Notes under the pieces: model-generated
Database searches by the model: none
The model's input: the letters and a program-made list of their open reading frames with translations, nothing else
What the model was told of the DNA's origin: nothing
Position numbers and translations under genes: made by a program
Assembly: GCA_964638675.1 (NCBI GenBank)
Contig: CAZXAU010000006.1
Location: 81,661-145,660, forward strand
Reading direction: 5' to 3'
DNA length: 64,000 nucleotides
Source: SIG714 sp964638675
GTDB lineage: Bacteria > Bacillota > Clostridia > Oscillospirales > CAG-272
Shown: positions 17,601-25,865 of the stretch, piece by piece
Numbering within the stretch: position 1 is the stretch's first letter
Layout: each line of letters begins with the position of its first letter

Positions 17601-18727
17601 CAGACCATTTTTCCTTTCTCGATGTAAAACGGCATCGTCTTATATCCCATAAGTGTTCTTCCGTCACGTACTATGACATTCTTATCTGTTATTACACTGT
17701 CAAGTGTAGCCCCCGAACCTATATATGTATCCTGGAAAAGAATTGAATTTCTTACAACACTTCCCGGTCCTACACGAACGCCGCGGAAAAGTATTGAATT
17801 CTCAACAACTCCTTCTATAACGCATCCGTCAGCAATAAGAGAATTGGATGCCTCAGAGCCGTCAAGATAACATGTAGGAGGTGAATTTCTGACCTTCGTA
17901 TATATTGAACGGTTCTTTATATTGAACAGCGATTTTCTTGCAGATTCGTTGTTAAGCAGATCCATGCTGGCAGAATAATAATCTTCCATTGTAGTAATAC
18001 TGCCGTAAAAACCGTCATGACGGAAGATCATGTAATTCCCTGCATTTTTAGCTATAACATCAAGCGAAAGCGATTCATATCCCCTTGCTATCGAATCATG
18101 CAGGATCATCATAAGATACTTTCTTGTTATGACAAGAACATTGATTCCGACGTCACAGTAACCCGAAAACATTTTCGGTCTTACAAGAACGTCTGTAATT
18201 CTGTTGCTGTCATCAGATGTATAGACAATGCTGTTGGCGGCGTGTTCTGGTGTAAGATTTTCTTTGTGAACCGCAATTGTCATATCAGCACCGCTCTTTT
18301 CATGCTGATGCACCATGGATAATATATCTACATTGCAGATACCGTCAGCATCACAAAGCACGATATTGTCGCAGTTCATATCGTAGAGTGCACCCGAAAT
18401 GCTCATAAGTGCACAAAGGCGTGAACCACGCGGAGCCAGACCGCCATTTGCATAGGCGTTGATATACGGTGAGAGTATCTTTACTCCTCCCGAGCGTCTT
18501 GCAAGATCCCAGTCCTTGCCGCTTCCGATGTGGTCTGTAAGCGACTGATAGTTTGTATTTGTTATTATGCTGACATTAGTAATACCCGAGTTTATCATAT
18601 TCGAGAGAGAAAAGTCGATAAGTCTGTATCGGCAGGCAAACGGCACGGATGCCATCGTGCGGAATCTCGTCAGCTCTGGGATGTAATTATCATGAATATT
18701 TGCGAAAACTATACCGTTCGTTGACAT
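17600..18727 (-). CDS. glgD: GlgD subunit of glucose-1-phosphate adenylyltransferase
   Basis: 375 residues, a GlgC paralogue with nucleotidyltransferase fold and a left-handed beta-helix C-terminus (hexapeptide-like repeats from about residue 285). The GGxGxRL catalytic loop of GlgC is replaced (VFANIHDNYIPELT), as in Bacillus-type GlgD, where this subunit boosts GlgC activity instead of acting alone. It lies directly after glgC and overlaps glgA by one base. Confidence 0.93.
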   Translation of the reverse strand: MSTNGIVFANIHDNYIPELTRFRTMASVPFACRYRLIDFSLSNMINSGITNVSIITNTNYQSLTDHIGSGKDWDLARRSGGVKILSPYINAYANGGLAPRGSRLCALMSISGALYDMNCDNIVLCDADGICNVDILSMVHQHEKSGADMTIAVHKENLTPEHAANSIVYTSDDSNRITDVLVRPKMFSGYCDVGINVLVITRKYLMMILHDSIARGYESLSLDVIAKNAGNYMIFRHDGFYGSITTMEDYYSASMDLLNNESARKSLFNIKNRSIYTKVRNSPPTCYLDGSEASNSLIADGCVIEGVVENSILFRGVRVGPGSVVRNSILFQDTYIGSGATLDSVITDKNVIVRDGRTLMGYKTMPFYIEKGKMV

Positions 18728-18728
18728 A

Positions 18729-19943
18729 TCATTTACCTTCCTTTCCGTTTGATGACACTGATGACGGGCTTACGATTTCGCCGGGTTCTACAACAGTATT
18801 TGCCGATATATCAAGCTCTCCGCCGATCAGCGTAAGCTTTGCATCCTCAGAGTATTTCTCACCTATCATAGCGCCCATACCGATCACGGTATCAGAATCT
18901 ATTATCGAATAGTCTATAACAGCTCCGTCCATTACACGTGTTCCGCTCATAACAATACTGTCACGGACAGTTGCGCCCGGAGCAACATACACTCCGCTTG
19001 AAAGAACCGAATTAATGACAGTTCCGTGAATTTCACAGCCCTCGGTAATAATAGAGTTCTCAACAGTCGCATTGTTTCCTATGTACTGCGGAATCAGAGC
19101 GTGACTGCGTGAGTAGATCCTCCATGCCCTGTCAAAAATATTGAACACAGGGGACTTGCCCAAAAGATCCATGTTGGCTTCCCAAAGGCTCGTCAGTGTT
19201 CCGACATCCTTCCAGTAATCACTGAAACGGTATGCATATAAAGAACATCCGTCAGAAAGCATGGCAGGGATTATATTTTTTCCAAAATCGTTTGAAGAAT
19301 TCGGATCTTTTTCGTCTTGGATAAGGTATTTTTCGAGAATCTTTTTGCTGAATATGTAAATACCCATGCTCGCCATATTGCTTGTGGGATTCTTCGGCTT
19401 TTCCTCGAATTTTGTAATACGCATATTTTCATCGGCTGACATGATTCCGAAACGTGAAGCCTCAGATATCGGGACTTCAATTACGGCGATAGTACAGTCA
19501 GCCTGCGATTGCTTGTGAAATTCAAGCATTTTCGAGTAATCCATTTTGTATATATGGTCTCCCGAAAGGATGACAACATAATCGGGGTCGTATCTGTTAA
19601 TGAATGTAAGATTCTGATAAATCGCATTGGCAGTGCCCCTGTACCAATCGGCACTGTTTTTTGCCTGATATGGAGGAAGAACCATCACCCCGCCCGATTG
19701 ACGGTCAAGATCCCATGGCTGACCGTTTCCGATATATTCATTGAGAACAAGAGGCTGATACTGCGTGAGCACACCGACAGTGTCAATTCCCGAATTCACG
19801 CAGTTTGAAAGTGTAAGGTCAATAATGCGATATTTCCCTCCGAATTCAACGGCAGGTTTGGCGGTCTTCTCGGTGAGTGCAAAGAGTCTGCTTCCCTGAC
19901 CGCCGGCAAGAAGCATGGCGACACATTCTTTTTTAATTAGCAT
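18729..19943 (-). CDS. glgC: Glucose-1-phosphate adenylyltransferase catalytic subunit
   Basis: Makes ADP-glucose from glucose-1-phosphate and ATP, the committed step of bacterial glycogen synthesis. I set the start at ATG 19943 after GGAGGAATTTTA, giving 404 residues; the frame extends 13 codons further with no ribosome site. The catalytic loop LLAGGQGSRLFALT, the IDLTLSNCVNSGI block and LSGDHIYKMDY are present, and the C-terminus is a beta-helix. First gene of the operon glgC-glgD-glgA-glgP-GH13. Confidence 0.95.
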   Translation of the reverse strand: MLIKKECVAMLLAGGQGSRLFALTEKTAKPAVEFGGKYRIIDLTLSNCVNSGIDTVGVLTQYQPLVLNEYIGNGQPWDLDRQSGGVMVLPPYQAKNSADWYRGTANAIYQNLTFINRYDPDYVVILSGDHIYKMDYSKMLEFHKQSQADCTIAVIEVPISEASRFGIMSADENMRITKFEEKPKNPTSNMASMGIYIFSKKILEKYLIQDEKDPNSSNDFGKNIIPAMLSDGCSLYAYRFSDYWKDVGTLTSLWEANMDLLGKSPVFNIFDRAWRIYSRSHALIPQYIGNNATVENSIITEGCEIHGTVINSVLSSGVYVAPGATVRDSIVMSGTRVMDGAVIDYSIIDSDTVIGMGAMIGEKYSEDAKLTLIGGELDISANTVVEPGEIVSPSSVSSNGKEGK

Positions 19944-20018
19944 TAAAATTCCTCCTTTAACCTTTGTTTCGGTTGATTCCATTTATAATATAAGAGTAAT
20001 AATATATAAAAGCATTTC

Positions 20019-20046
20019 GGGGAACCCTTCTGAAGAAAGGTTCCCC
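20019..20046. repeat. GGGGAAC..GTTCCCC palindrome in the glg leader
   Basis: GGGGAACCCTTCT/AGAAAGGTTCCCC stem with a short loop, related to the palindrome that opens each unit of the 11.4-kb tandem repeat and to the copy at 48.7 kb. It lies within the transcribed leader between the glg promoter and glgC, without an adjacent T-run, so a terminator role is doubtful. Confidence 0.6.
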
Positions 20047-20167
20047 CGATCCGCATAAAGTTTTATTATTTTAAATTGCACTGGGATAGGTCTTCAAACG
20101 TAATTAAAGTGAAATAAGAAAAAGTGTATGAGCTTCCGGTTCTTTTCCCGATTATATTCACAGAAAT

Positions 20168-20196
20168 ATACTACCACATTCTCTTTTATTTGTCAA
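20168..20196 (-). promoter_or_regulatory. Promoter of the glycogen operon
   Basis: Minus strand TTGACA, 17 bases, TAGTAT. It leaves an unusually long leader of about 215 bases before glgC. Confidence 0.75.
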
Positions 20197-20250
20197 CAGA
20201 AATTATTAAGTTTATGTGACGAATTTTTTTATACTATTTTTGTATTTTTA

Positions 20251-20279
20251 TTGACAAATGCAAAAAAATATGATATTAT
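20251..20279 (+). promoter_or_regulatory. Promoter of tRNA-Leu
   Basis: TTGACA, 17-base spacer ending TGA, TATTAT; RNA start predicted 2-4 bases before the mature tRNA 5' end. Confidence 0.85.
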
Positions 20280-20288
20280 ATACATAAT

Positions 20289-20377
20289 GCCGGTGTGGCG
20301 GAATAGGCAGACGCCCGGGACTTAAAATCCCGTGGGACTAAAATCCCGTACCGGTTCGACCCCGGTCACCGGCACCA
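20289..20377 (+). tRNA. tRNA-Leu (anticodon UAA)
   Basis: Acceptor GCCGGTG pairs with CACCGGC; class II with a long variable arm (TGGGACTAAAATCCCGT); anticodon loop CTTAAAA gives TAA; T-arm CCGG-TTCGACC-CCGG; CCA is encoded. Confidence 0.97.
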
Positions 20378-20386
20378 AATTAATTG

Positions 20387-20432
20387 AATCCGAACCGAAT
20401 ACCGTCAAAAGGCGATCGGTTCGGATTTATTT
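20387..20432 (+). terminator. Intrinsic terminator after tRNA-Leu
   Basis: Twelve-base arms AATCCGAACCGA/TCGGTTCGGATT followed by TTATTTG. Confidence 0.85.
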
Positions 20433-20449
20433 GTACTTGCTGTCATAAG

Positions 20450-20478
20450 TTGATTCGATTCACTGAAAACGATACAAT
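20450..20478 (+). promoter_or_regulatory. Promoter of the Vat-like acetyltransferase gene
   Basis: TTGATT, 17 bases, TACAAT, with the start codon 22 bases downstream of the -10 box. Confidence 0.65.
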
Positions 20479-20500
20479 AATAAAAATCAGGAGGTAAGTA

Positions 20501-21139
20501 ATGAGACAGTTCGGTCCCGATCCTAATGAAAAATTTCCGAATAAAAACATACCAAGCCTGTGTTTTATCAAAAACGTAATAACCAATCCGAATATAACTG
20601 TCGGAGATTACACCTATTATGATGACAGTGACGGAGCTGAAAATTTTGAAAAACATGTGACACATCATTACGAATTTAACGGTGACAAGCTTATAATAGG
20701 TAAATTCTGTGCGATCGCAAAGGGTGTTGAGTTTATAATGAACGGGGCGAACCACAGAATGTCTTCGGTAACGACATATCCATTCAACATTATGGGTTGC
20801 GGTTGGGAAAAGTCAACGCCGTCACTCAATGATCTTCCTCTTAAGGGCGACACAGTCGTCGGCAACGATGTCTGGATAGGTCAGAATGTAACTGTATTGC
20901 CGGGAGTGCATATAGGCGACGGAGCAATAATCGGAGCAAATTCGGTAGTGTCAAAGGATGTCTTGCCTTATTATGTCGTTGGCGGAAACCCCATAAAAAT
21001 AATCCGCAAACGCTTTGATGACGAAACAATAGAATTTTTGCTGAATCTGAAATGGTGGGATTGGCCTGCCGAGAAGATCTTCAACAATTTAGATGTTTTA
21101 TGCAGCACAGACATCAGAAAAATAAAAGAAATAAAGTAA
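20501..21139 (+). CDS. Vat-family xenobiotic O-acetyltransferase
   Basis: 212 residues with left-handed beta-helix repeats. Family-defining pattern: NITVGDYTYYDD near 31, LIIGKFCAIAKGVEFIMNGANHRM (catalytic His in ANHRM near 83), then GDTVVGNDVWIGQNVTVLPG and PYYVVGGNPIKIIRKRF. VatA/D/E enzymes acetylate streptogramin A; close relatives (including CatB types) act on other hydroxylated compounds. Many clostridia carry chromosomal members not linked to mobile DNA, so resistance is only possible. Monocistronic, AGGAGG ribosome site, own terminator. Confidence 0.85.
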   Translation: MRQFGPDPNEKFPNKNIPSLCFIKNVITNPNITVGDYTYYDDSDGAENFEKHVTHHYEFNGDKLIIGKFCAIAKGVEFIMNGANHRMSSVTTYPFNIMGCGWEKSTPSLNDLPLKGDTVVGNDVWIGQNVTVLPGVHIGDGAIIGANSVVSKDVLPYYVVGGNPIKIIRKRFDDETIEFLLNLKWWDWPAEKIFNNLDVLCSTDIRKIKEIK

Positions 21140-21173
21140 TTTCCAAAAGAAAAATCCAACGCTATATATTAAA

Positions 21174-21218
21174 ATCCGAATCAGATACTCTCAAAGTATC
21201 GATTCGGATCTTTTTTCT
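21174..21218 (+). terminator. Intrinsic terminator after the acetyltransferase gene
   Basis: Long stem ATCCGAATC-GATACT/AGTATC-GATTCGGAT with one bulged A, followed by TCTTTTTTC. Confidence 0.9.
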
Positions 21219-21228
21219 TTTTATATTT

Positions 21229-21711
21229 TTACTTCTTTACAAAATACATTCCCGAATCAAGTATTTGAATCGGAATTATCCCCTCAAGAGATTCATGGGA
21301 TATGATCCTCTGTCTTGCAAGTGTGGATGAAACACCGACGTACTTTTCATCCGCAGGAATAAATATTGTCTGCACACCAGAATGAGCTCTGTTGTAATCC
21401 GCCATCGATATTTCATATTCAAGTTCATTTTCAGATCGTATTCCTCGCACAATTACGTCAATATTGTTTCTTTTGACATAATCGGATACATAGCCTTTAT
21501 CCATGAAGGCCCTGACATTGTCAATATCATTACAGGCAAGTGCGAGCATTTCAAGCCTCTGTTTTTCATCGAACGTATATGCTTTTGCAGGATTTATGAA
21601 TACTACCGCATCAACCCAATCAAACAGCTCTGCCGCACGTCTGATTATATCGACATGACCTGTTGTCACAGGATCAAAGCTCCCTGTAACAAGTGCCTTT
21701 TTTGTACTCAT
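21229..21711 (-). CDS. coaD: Phosphopantetheine adenylyltransferase
   Basis: 160 residues; adenylates 4'-phosphopantetheine in CoA synthesis. N-terminal TGSFDPVTTGHVDIIRRA carries the TxGH nucleotide motif; VRGIRSENELEYE near 90 and the ISSS/T-type VSSTLARQ near 128 are conserved. The start overlaps the rsmD stop by four bases (ATGA), the usual rsmD-coaD pair. Confidence 0.96.
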   Translation of the reverse strand: MSTKKALVTGSFDPVTTGHVDIIRRAAELFDWVDAVVFINPAKAYTFDEKQRLEMLALACNDIDNVRAFMDKGYVSDYVKRNNIDVIVRGIRSENELEYEISMADYNRAHSGVQTIFIPADEKYVGVSSTLARQRIISHESLEGIIPIQILDSGMYFVKK

Positions 21712-22262
21712 TGAAGATCGTCCTTTTTTTCGAGAACAGTAATATATGTTCTGCCGTATTTTGAATGACGTCGTGAGCTGAGCTTTTCATGCTCATAAGG
21801 TTCTTTCGCATCATCCTCACATATTATTATTCCGCCGTTTGCAATGAGATCATAGCGTACAAGCTCACAAAGAACATTATCTATAAGCTTTTCGGCATAA
21901 GGCGGATCGATAAATATGATATCGAATTTTTCCTTTCCCGAGAACATTTTAAGCATTCTCTTATAATCTGAATTATATATAACGCACTGTGAATACAGCT
22001 TTGTTTTCAGTGCGTTTTCTTTTATTATATCGGTGGCCGCTCTGTTGCTGTCAATAAATGTCGCCTTTGAAGCACCTCTTGAGAGTGCCTCAAGACCGAG
22101 CTGACCGGAGCCTGCAAAGACATCAAGAACCCTCTTCCCGTCAAGCTCAAACTGTATCATGCTGAAAACAGCTTCCTTCACAATCTCTGTTGTCGGTCTT
22201 GTTTCAAGTCCGTCAAGTGTACGAAGCTTGGTTCCCCTTGCACTGCCTGTGATTATCCTCAT
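21708..22262 (-). CDS. rsmD: 16S rRNA (guanine966-N2)-methyltransferase
   Basis: I set the start at ATG 22262 (MRIITGSARG, the family N-terminus), giving 184 residues; the frame runs 4 codons upstream into the dispersed element. SAM-binding DVFAGSGQLGLEALSRGA near 48 and the catalytic DPPYA near 125 are present. It methylates G966 of 16S rRNA. No own ribosome site is close: the end of the element's MRKPW frame (stop TAA) is 6 bases before this ATG, suggesting coupled translation. Confidence 0.93.
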   Translation of the reverse strand: MRIITGSARGTKLRTLDGLETRPTTEIVKEAVFSMIQFELDGKRVLDVFAGSGQLGLEALSRGASKATFIDSNRAATDIIKENALKTKLYSQCVIYNSDYKRMLKMFSGKEKFDIIFIDPPYAEKLIDNVLCELVRYDLIANGGIIICEDDAKEPYEHEKLSSRRHSKYGRTYITVLEKKDDLQ

Positions 22263-22270
22263 TGTTATTA

Positions 22271-22429
22271 CCATGGCTTTCGCATTGCGAAAGCTTCCTT
22301 TCTTTCAGAATTGGAGCTGGTTTTGCGAAGTAAAATCGCGTCGATTATTCTCGGATCGGCTCGTTTCGGTGTCGAAAGCCACAAAACGCCGTTTGAAAGA
22401 TTTATCTTTCAAACTTTATTCTCCCTCAC
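22271..22429 (-). repeat. Dispersed intercistronic element, copy 2 (142-bp core)
   Basis: Minus-strand core from TTGAAAG (22412) to CCATGG (22271), with GTGAGG at 22424-22429. It sits between uvrC (stop codon 22416-22418) and rsmD. It has the 11-bp palindrome GTTTGAAAGAT/ATCTTTCAAAC and the GCTTTCGCA/TGCGAAAGC hairpin, but a 22-base insertion in the middle breaks the frame that is open in copies 1 and 3. The distal frame reads AILLRKTSSNSERKEAF followed by AMRKPW and TAA. AATAA occurs on both flanks. Confidence 0.88.
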
Positions 22430-24278
22430 CTTTCTTTTTGCTTTTCTGCTCAAGAAAGTAATTATAAATATTTTTTGCATCCTTTTCGGAAATTCCCTTT
22501 ACTTCACTAAGCTGTTCAACACTGAGAAGCGATATATTTTTAACCGACCTGAATTCCGATATCAGTACAGCGGCTTTTTTCTCGCCGATTCCCTCAATTG
22601 CCGTAAGTGAAGTTGAAATCGTCTTTTTCTTTTTACGTGATTTCATTCTCGAATAGGTAAATCTGTGGACTTCCTCCTGAATTTCGTATATAAGACGAAA
22701 AAGTGAGTCATACCCTGCTATACTTATATCATTCTCCCCGTCGGTAAGGATCCTTGTTTTATGGTGTGAGTCCTTAACCATGCCGAGAACAGGAATATAT
22801 ACGCCCTTATCTGAAAGAAGTTTTTTTATTACCGAAACATGCCCTCTGCCGCCGTCAAGTAAGAGCAGATCAGGTAGCGGCAACTCATCGGTGTGGTCAA
22901 GACGCCGTGATATCGCCTCACTCATTGCCGAGTAGTCATCTTGCTGTGAAGATCTGATATTGAACGTTCTGTATCCCGATTTATCCTTTTTCCCGTCTGT
23001 AAATCGCACTATACCTGCCGTAATGCATTCATTTGAATAGTTTGATATATCGATCGATTCAATGACATCGGGAACGACCTCAAGCGAAGCGAGCTTTGAT
23101 AAAAGCAAAAGGGTTTCATTTTTTCTCTCTTCCCTTTTGCTGACATCGGCATAATTTCTTGCGGCATTTTCGTTTATAATATTGCACAGCTGTTTTTTGT
23201 CTCCGCGCTGTGCAATATGTGTGTATACTTTTTTACCCGATATCCCCGACAAATATTCGGAAAGAAATGACATTTCCTCATCAGAAAAGCCAAAATCGGT
23301 CTCAATATCCTGCGGAATATCCTCACACATATCATAATGATCACAGATAATGGTTATAAGCGTTTCCGAATCAAAGATAACATCGGCACCGGGAACGGTA
23401 TAACTGCAATCGCTGAGTGCACCTTCCCTGACACTGCCGATCGCTATACAGTGACCTGAGAGGGCACGGTAGACCGAAATCGCATCATAATTGGAATCAG
23501 GATCCCCTACGACCTTCTGTTTATCAAGCAGTTTATTTACTGCATTGATTCTGTCACGCCAGATTGCTGCAAGCTCAAACATCATGTCATCCGATGCCTT
23601 CATCATCCGTTGCGTCATGTCGTTTTTTATTTTTCTGATATTTCCACGCAAAAATTGGGCGACATCCTTGAATATCATGTTCAGTTGCTCAATACTGCAC
23701 TCTCCGTTACAGGGTGCGACACACTGTCCTATGTGCATATAAAGACATGGGCGGACTTTTTTCATATCACGTGGGAATACATATTTGCAATTCGGAACAC
23801 CAAAAATTCTGCAAACAGTATTGTATATATCATACGCCACACCCATACCGGAATACGGTCCGAAATAATCAGCTCCGTCCGATCTTCTCGTCCTTGTAAC
23901 AGACAGTCGTGGATAGCCAGAAACTCTGCCGATCCTGATATAAGGATAGCTTTTGCCGTCCTTAAGCCTGATATTATATCTCGGCATGTGCAGTTTAATG
24001 AGGTTATTTTCAAGTGCGAGTGCCTCTATTTCAGTGTCGGTCAGTATAAATTCAAAATCATAGACAGAATCGACCATTCTCTTTGTCTTGAAATTGTGGG
24101 ATGAATACCTTTCGGACGAAAAATACTGTGAGACCCTTGAACGCAATGCACGTGACTTCCCGACATATATTATTTTACCGTCCCGGTTTTTCATGATATA
24201 AACGCCGGGTGAAAGAGGAAGTGTCAATGCTTTTGAAAACAGCACTTCTTTTCTTTCCGATTGTTCTTGTCCGTTCAC
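22416..24278 (-). CDS. uvrC: Excinuclease ABC subunit C
   Basis: 620 residues; makes both incisions in nucleotide excision repair. GIY-YIG nuclease domain at the N-terminus (PGVYIMKNRDGKIIYVGKS, residues 24-42), UVR motif near 200, RNase H-like C-terminal nuclease (LLLDGGRGHVS near 480) and a terminal helix-hairpin-helix (ISTSLTAIEGIGEKKAAVLI). GTG start after AAAGGGGTG. The last codons lie beside the dispersed element. Confidence 0.96.
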   Translation of the reverse strand: MNGQEQSERKEVLFSKALTLPLSPGVYIMKNRDGKIIYVGKSRALRSRVSQYFSSERYSSHNFKTKRMVDSVYDFEFILTDTEIEALALENNLIKLHMPRYNIRLKDGKSYPYIRIGRVSGYPRLSVTRTRRSDGADYFGPYSGMGVAYDIYNTVCRIFGVPNCKYVFPRDMKKVRPCLYMHIGQCVAPCNGECSIEQLNMIFKDVAQFLRGNIRKIKNDMTQRMMKASDDMMFELAAIWRDRINAVNKLLDKQKVVGDPDSNYDAISVYRALSGHCIAIGSVREGALSDCSYTVPGADVIFDSETLITIICDHYDMCEDIPQDIETDFGFSDEEMSFLSEYLSGISGKKVYTHIAQRGDKKQLCNIINENAARNYADVSKREERKNETLLLLSKLASLEVVPDVIESIDISNYSNECITAGIVRFTDGKKDKSGYRTFNIRSSQQDDYSAMSEAISRRLDHTDELPLPDLLLLDGGRGHVSVIKKLLSDKGVYIPVLGMVKDSHHKTRILTDGENDISIAGYDSLFRLIYEIQEEVHRFTYSRMKSRKKKKTISTSLTAIEGIGEKKAAVLISEFRSVKNISLLSVEQLSEVKGISEKDAKNIYNYFLEQKSKKKGEGE

Positions 24279-24390
24279 GAAAACACCCCTTTATTATTTT
24301 TAACGCCTGAAAATATACCCTGAAGGTTATTTATCATTTAAACAAAAGGCAGAGTGATACCCCTGCCAGAATGTTTTTGTTATTTATACC

Positions 24391-24666
24391 TCAGCGATTA
24401 ACAACCTCTCCGCAACCGGTAGATATAAAATTACAGATACTCTGCATAGCCTGCTCTTCATCAACACCGTCGAAAGTCAATTCAACAGTAGTACCTTCGG
24501 TAATTCCCATCGAAAGAACTCCGAGAAGGCTCTTTGCATTTATCGTACGCTCGCCTTTTATTATGTTGATTGAGCACTTAAAAGCTGTTGCTTTCTGAAC
24601 AAAAAAGGTGGCTGGTCTTGCATGAAGACCCAAACTGTTTACGATTGTTATTTCCTTTGCTATCAT
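24391..24666 (-). CDS. ptsH: HPr family phosphocarrier protein
   Basis: 91 residues. The phosphorylated His is in NSLGLHARPA (His15 position) and the regulatory Ser46 region reads INAKSLLGVLSMGI, so both the PEP-dependent and the HPr-kinase sites are present; this makes it HPr and not Crh. It is alone here without ptsI, as in many clostridia. A start after AATAGGAGTTGGATA fits. Confidence 0.9.
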   Translation of the reverse strand: MIAKEITIVNSLGLHARPATFFVQKATAFKCSINIIKGERTINAKSLLGVLSMGITEGTTVELTFDGVDEEQAMQSICNFISTGCGEVVNR

Positions 24667-24793
24667 TATCCAACTCCTATTCTTAAGTTGATCATAGATT
24701 ACAGGGTCAGTATATCAAAAAAACATCAAAAAATCAACGATTTTTTTATTATTTTTCAATTTCGTTAATTTTGTTTATAGTGAACAAAGCAAA

Positions 24794-25267
24794 TTACTCG
24801 TTTTTGTCGGAAATGTCAAGGATAGTTGCGTTTCCTGTATATGAAGAGCAGACGATCCTGATCTGCATGTTTCCGAGAAGCAAATAATTGTCGCCAGTGC
24901 GAAATCCCGACTCTGTGTAATAGCCGGTGATCTCTATATTTATAATTACATCACTCTTATCAGGGTTTTCAATTGTGACATAGTCACCCGCCTCACGGTC
25001 AAAAACGGTCAATCCGGCAGGCGAAGCTGTCGGTTCGCCGACTATAGTGCCTTCTACTGACAAATCGGGAAAGACCACTTTTTCTCCCGAAGCTATGACC
25101 GAAAGTGTTTCATTATCAACCGAATCAAGCCTTATTTCAAGATTATATATATTTGTTACCTCTGTGTTGAATAAACGGCCGAAGATCAATCCCAGAATAA
25201 GTGAGCATACAGTCAGTATAACATAAATGATGATGAATGAATCGATCGTGTTGATTTTTTTCTTCAT
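24794..25267 (-). CDS. DUF4330-like single-pass membrane protein
   Basis: 157 residues: short cytoplasmic start MKKKINTIDSF, one transmembrane helix (about 10-30), then an extracytoplasmic beta-rich domain (VGEPTASPAG, ENPDKSDVIINIEI, YLLLGNMQIRI). Architecture and the IDSF-type N-terminus match DUF4330, found next to polysaccharide-polymerase genes in clostridia. It is a diverged sister of the gene just upstream (25300-25809). Confidence 0.65.
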   Translation of the reverse strand: MKKKINTIDSFIIIYVILTVCSLILGLIFGRLFNTEVTNIYNLEIRLDSVDNETLSVIASGEKVVFPDLSVEGTIVGEPTASPAGLTVFDREAGDYVTIENPDKSDVIINIEITGYYTESGFRTGDNYLLLGNMQIRIVCSSYTGNATILDISDKNE

Positions 25268-25299
25268 TTTATCTTACCTCTTACCTTACCTCTTTTTAC

Positions 25300-25809
25300 T
25301 TACCGCTTTTTCTTATCAGCTACAGAAATATCAATTTTTGCCGTAAATTGCAGATCATCTGTCATAAGGATTGCCGAGCATTTGTTTTTGTAGGATGAAT
25401 TGCCGGAGATCATTACGGTTTCGCCGTCCTTTGTGTTCGCTCTGTACCCTTTGGTATTCAGTTGTATTTTAAGATTGACATATCCGGGATATACCGCATA
25501 AAGCCCTTCATCAGTGTCGGCGTCAGGAACAGGCATAAGGCATTCACCGACTTCAAGTGATTCAACAATCCCAAGTTTCCTGCCAGTAATATAATCATAT
25601 ACCGTATCCCCTACTGAGATCCTGTCGACAAAAGTGTCATCAAGCATTTCAATACTGAGCGTAACTGTACTGTCATTTGAATTTGCATTTACACCGAAAT
25701 TGGCAACCGCAAGATAATATACCGAGCCGAGCAGAAAAACCGTCAGCATTATAAGGACCACCAAATCAAAAATATTGAATTTTCTCAAAACCGTAATTTT
25801 CTTTTTCAA
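25300..25809 (-). CDS. DUF4330 single-pass membrane protein
   Basis: 169 residues; FNIFDLVVLIMLTVF transmembrane start (residues 11-25) is the DUF4330 hallmark. The outer domain has VGDTVYDYITGRKLGIVESLEVGE and a VMISGNSSYKNKC strand, resembling a small beta-barrel. It lies 56 bases after the O-antigen-ligase-like gene and 32 before its sister; the three probably work together in export or assembly of a surface polymer, as inferred from linkage. Confidence 0.7.
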   Translation of the reverse strand: MKKKITVLRKFNIFDLVVLIMLTVFLLGSVYYLAVANFGVNANSNDSTVTLSIEMLDDTFVDRISVGDTVYDYITGRKLGIVESLEVGECLMPVPDADTDEGLYAVYPGYVNLKIQLNTKGYRANTKDGETVMISGNSSYKNKCSAILMTDDLQFTAKIDISVADKKKR

Positions 25810-25865
25810 AGCTTGATCCCCTCACAGATCTGATCTGTTAATTCTCAATTTTTCAATAACACTTT

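Noticed and set aside
20019..20046. Attenuator terminator in the glg leader
   Set aside because: The hairpin is strong but not followed by a T-run; it belongs to a dispersed repeat family.
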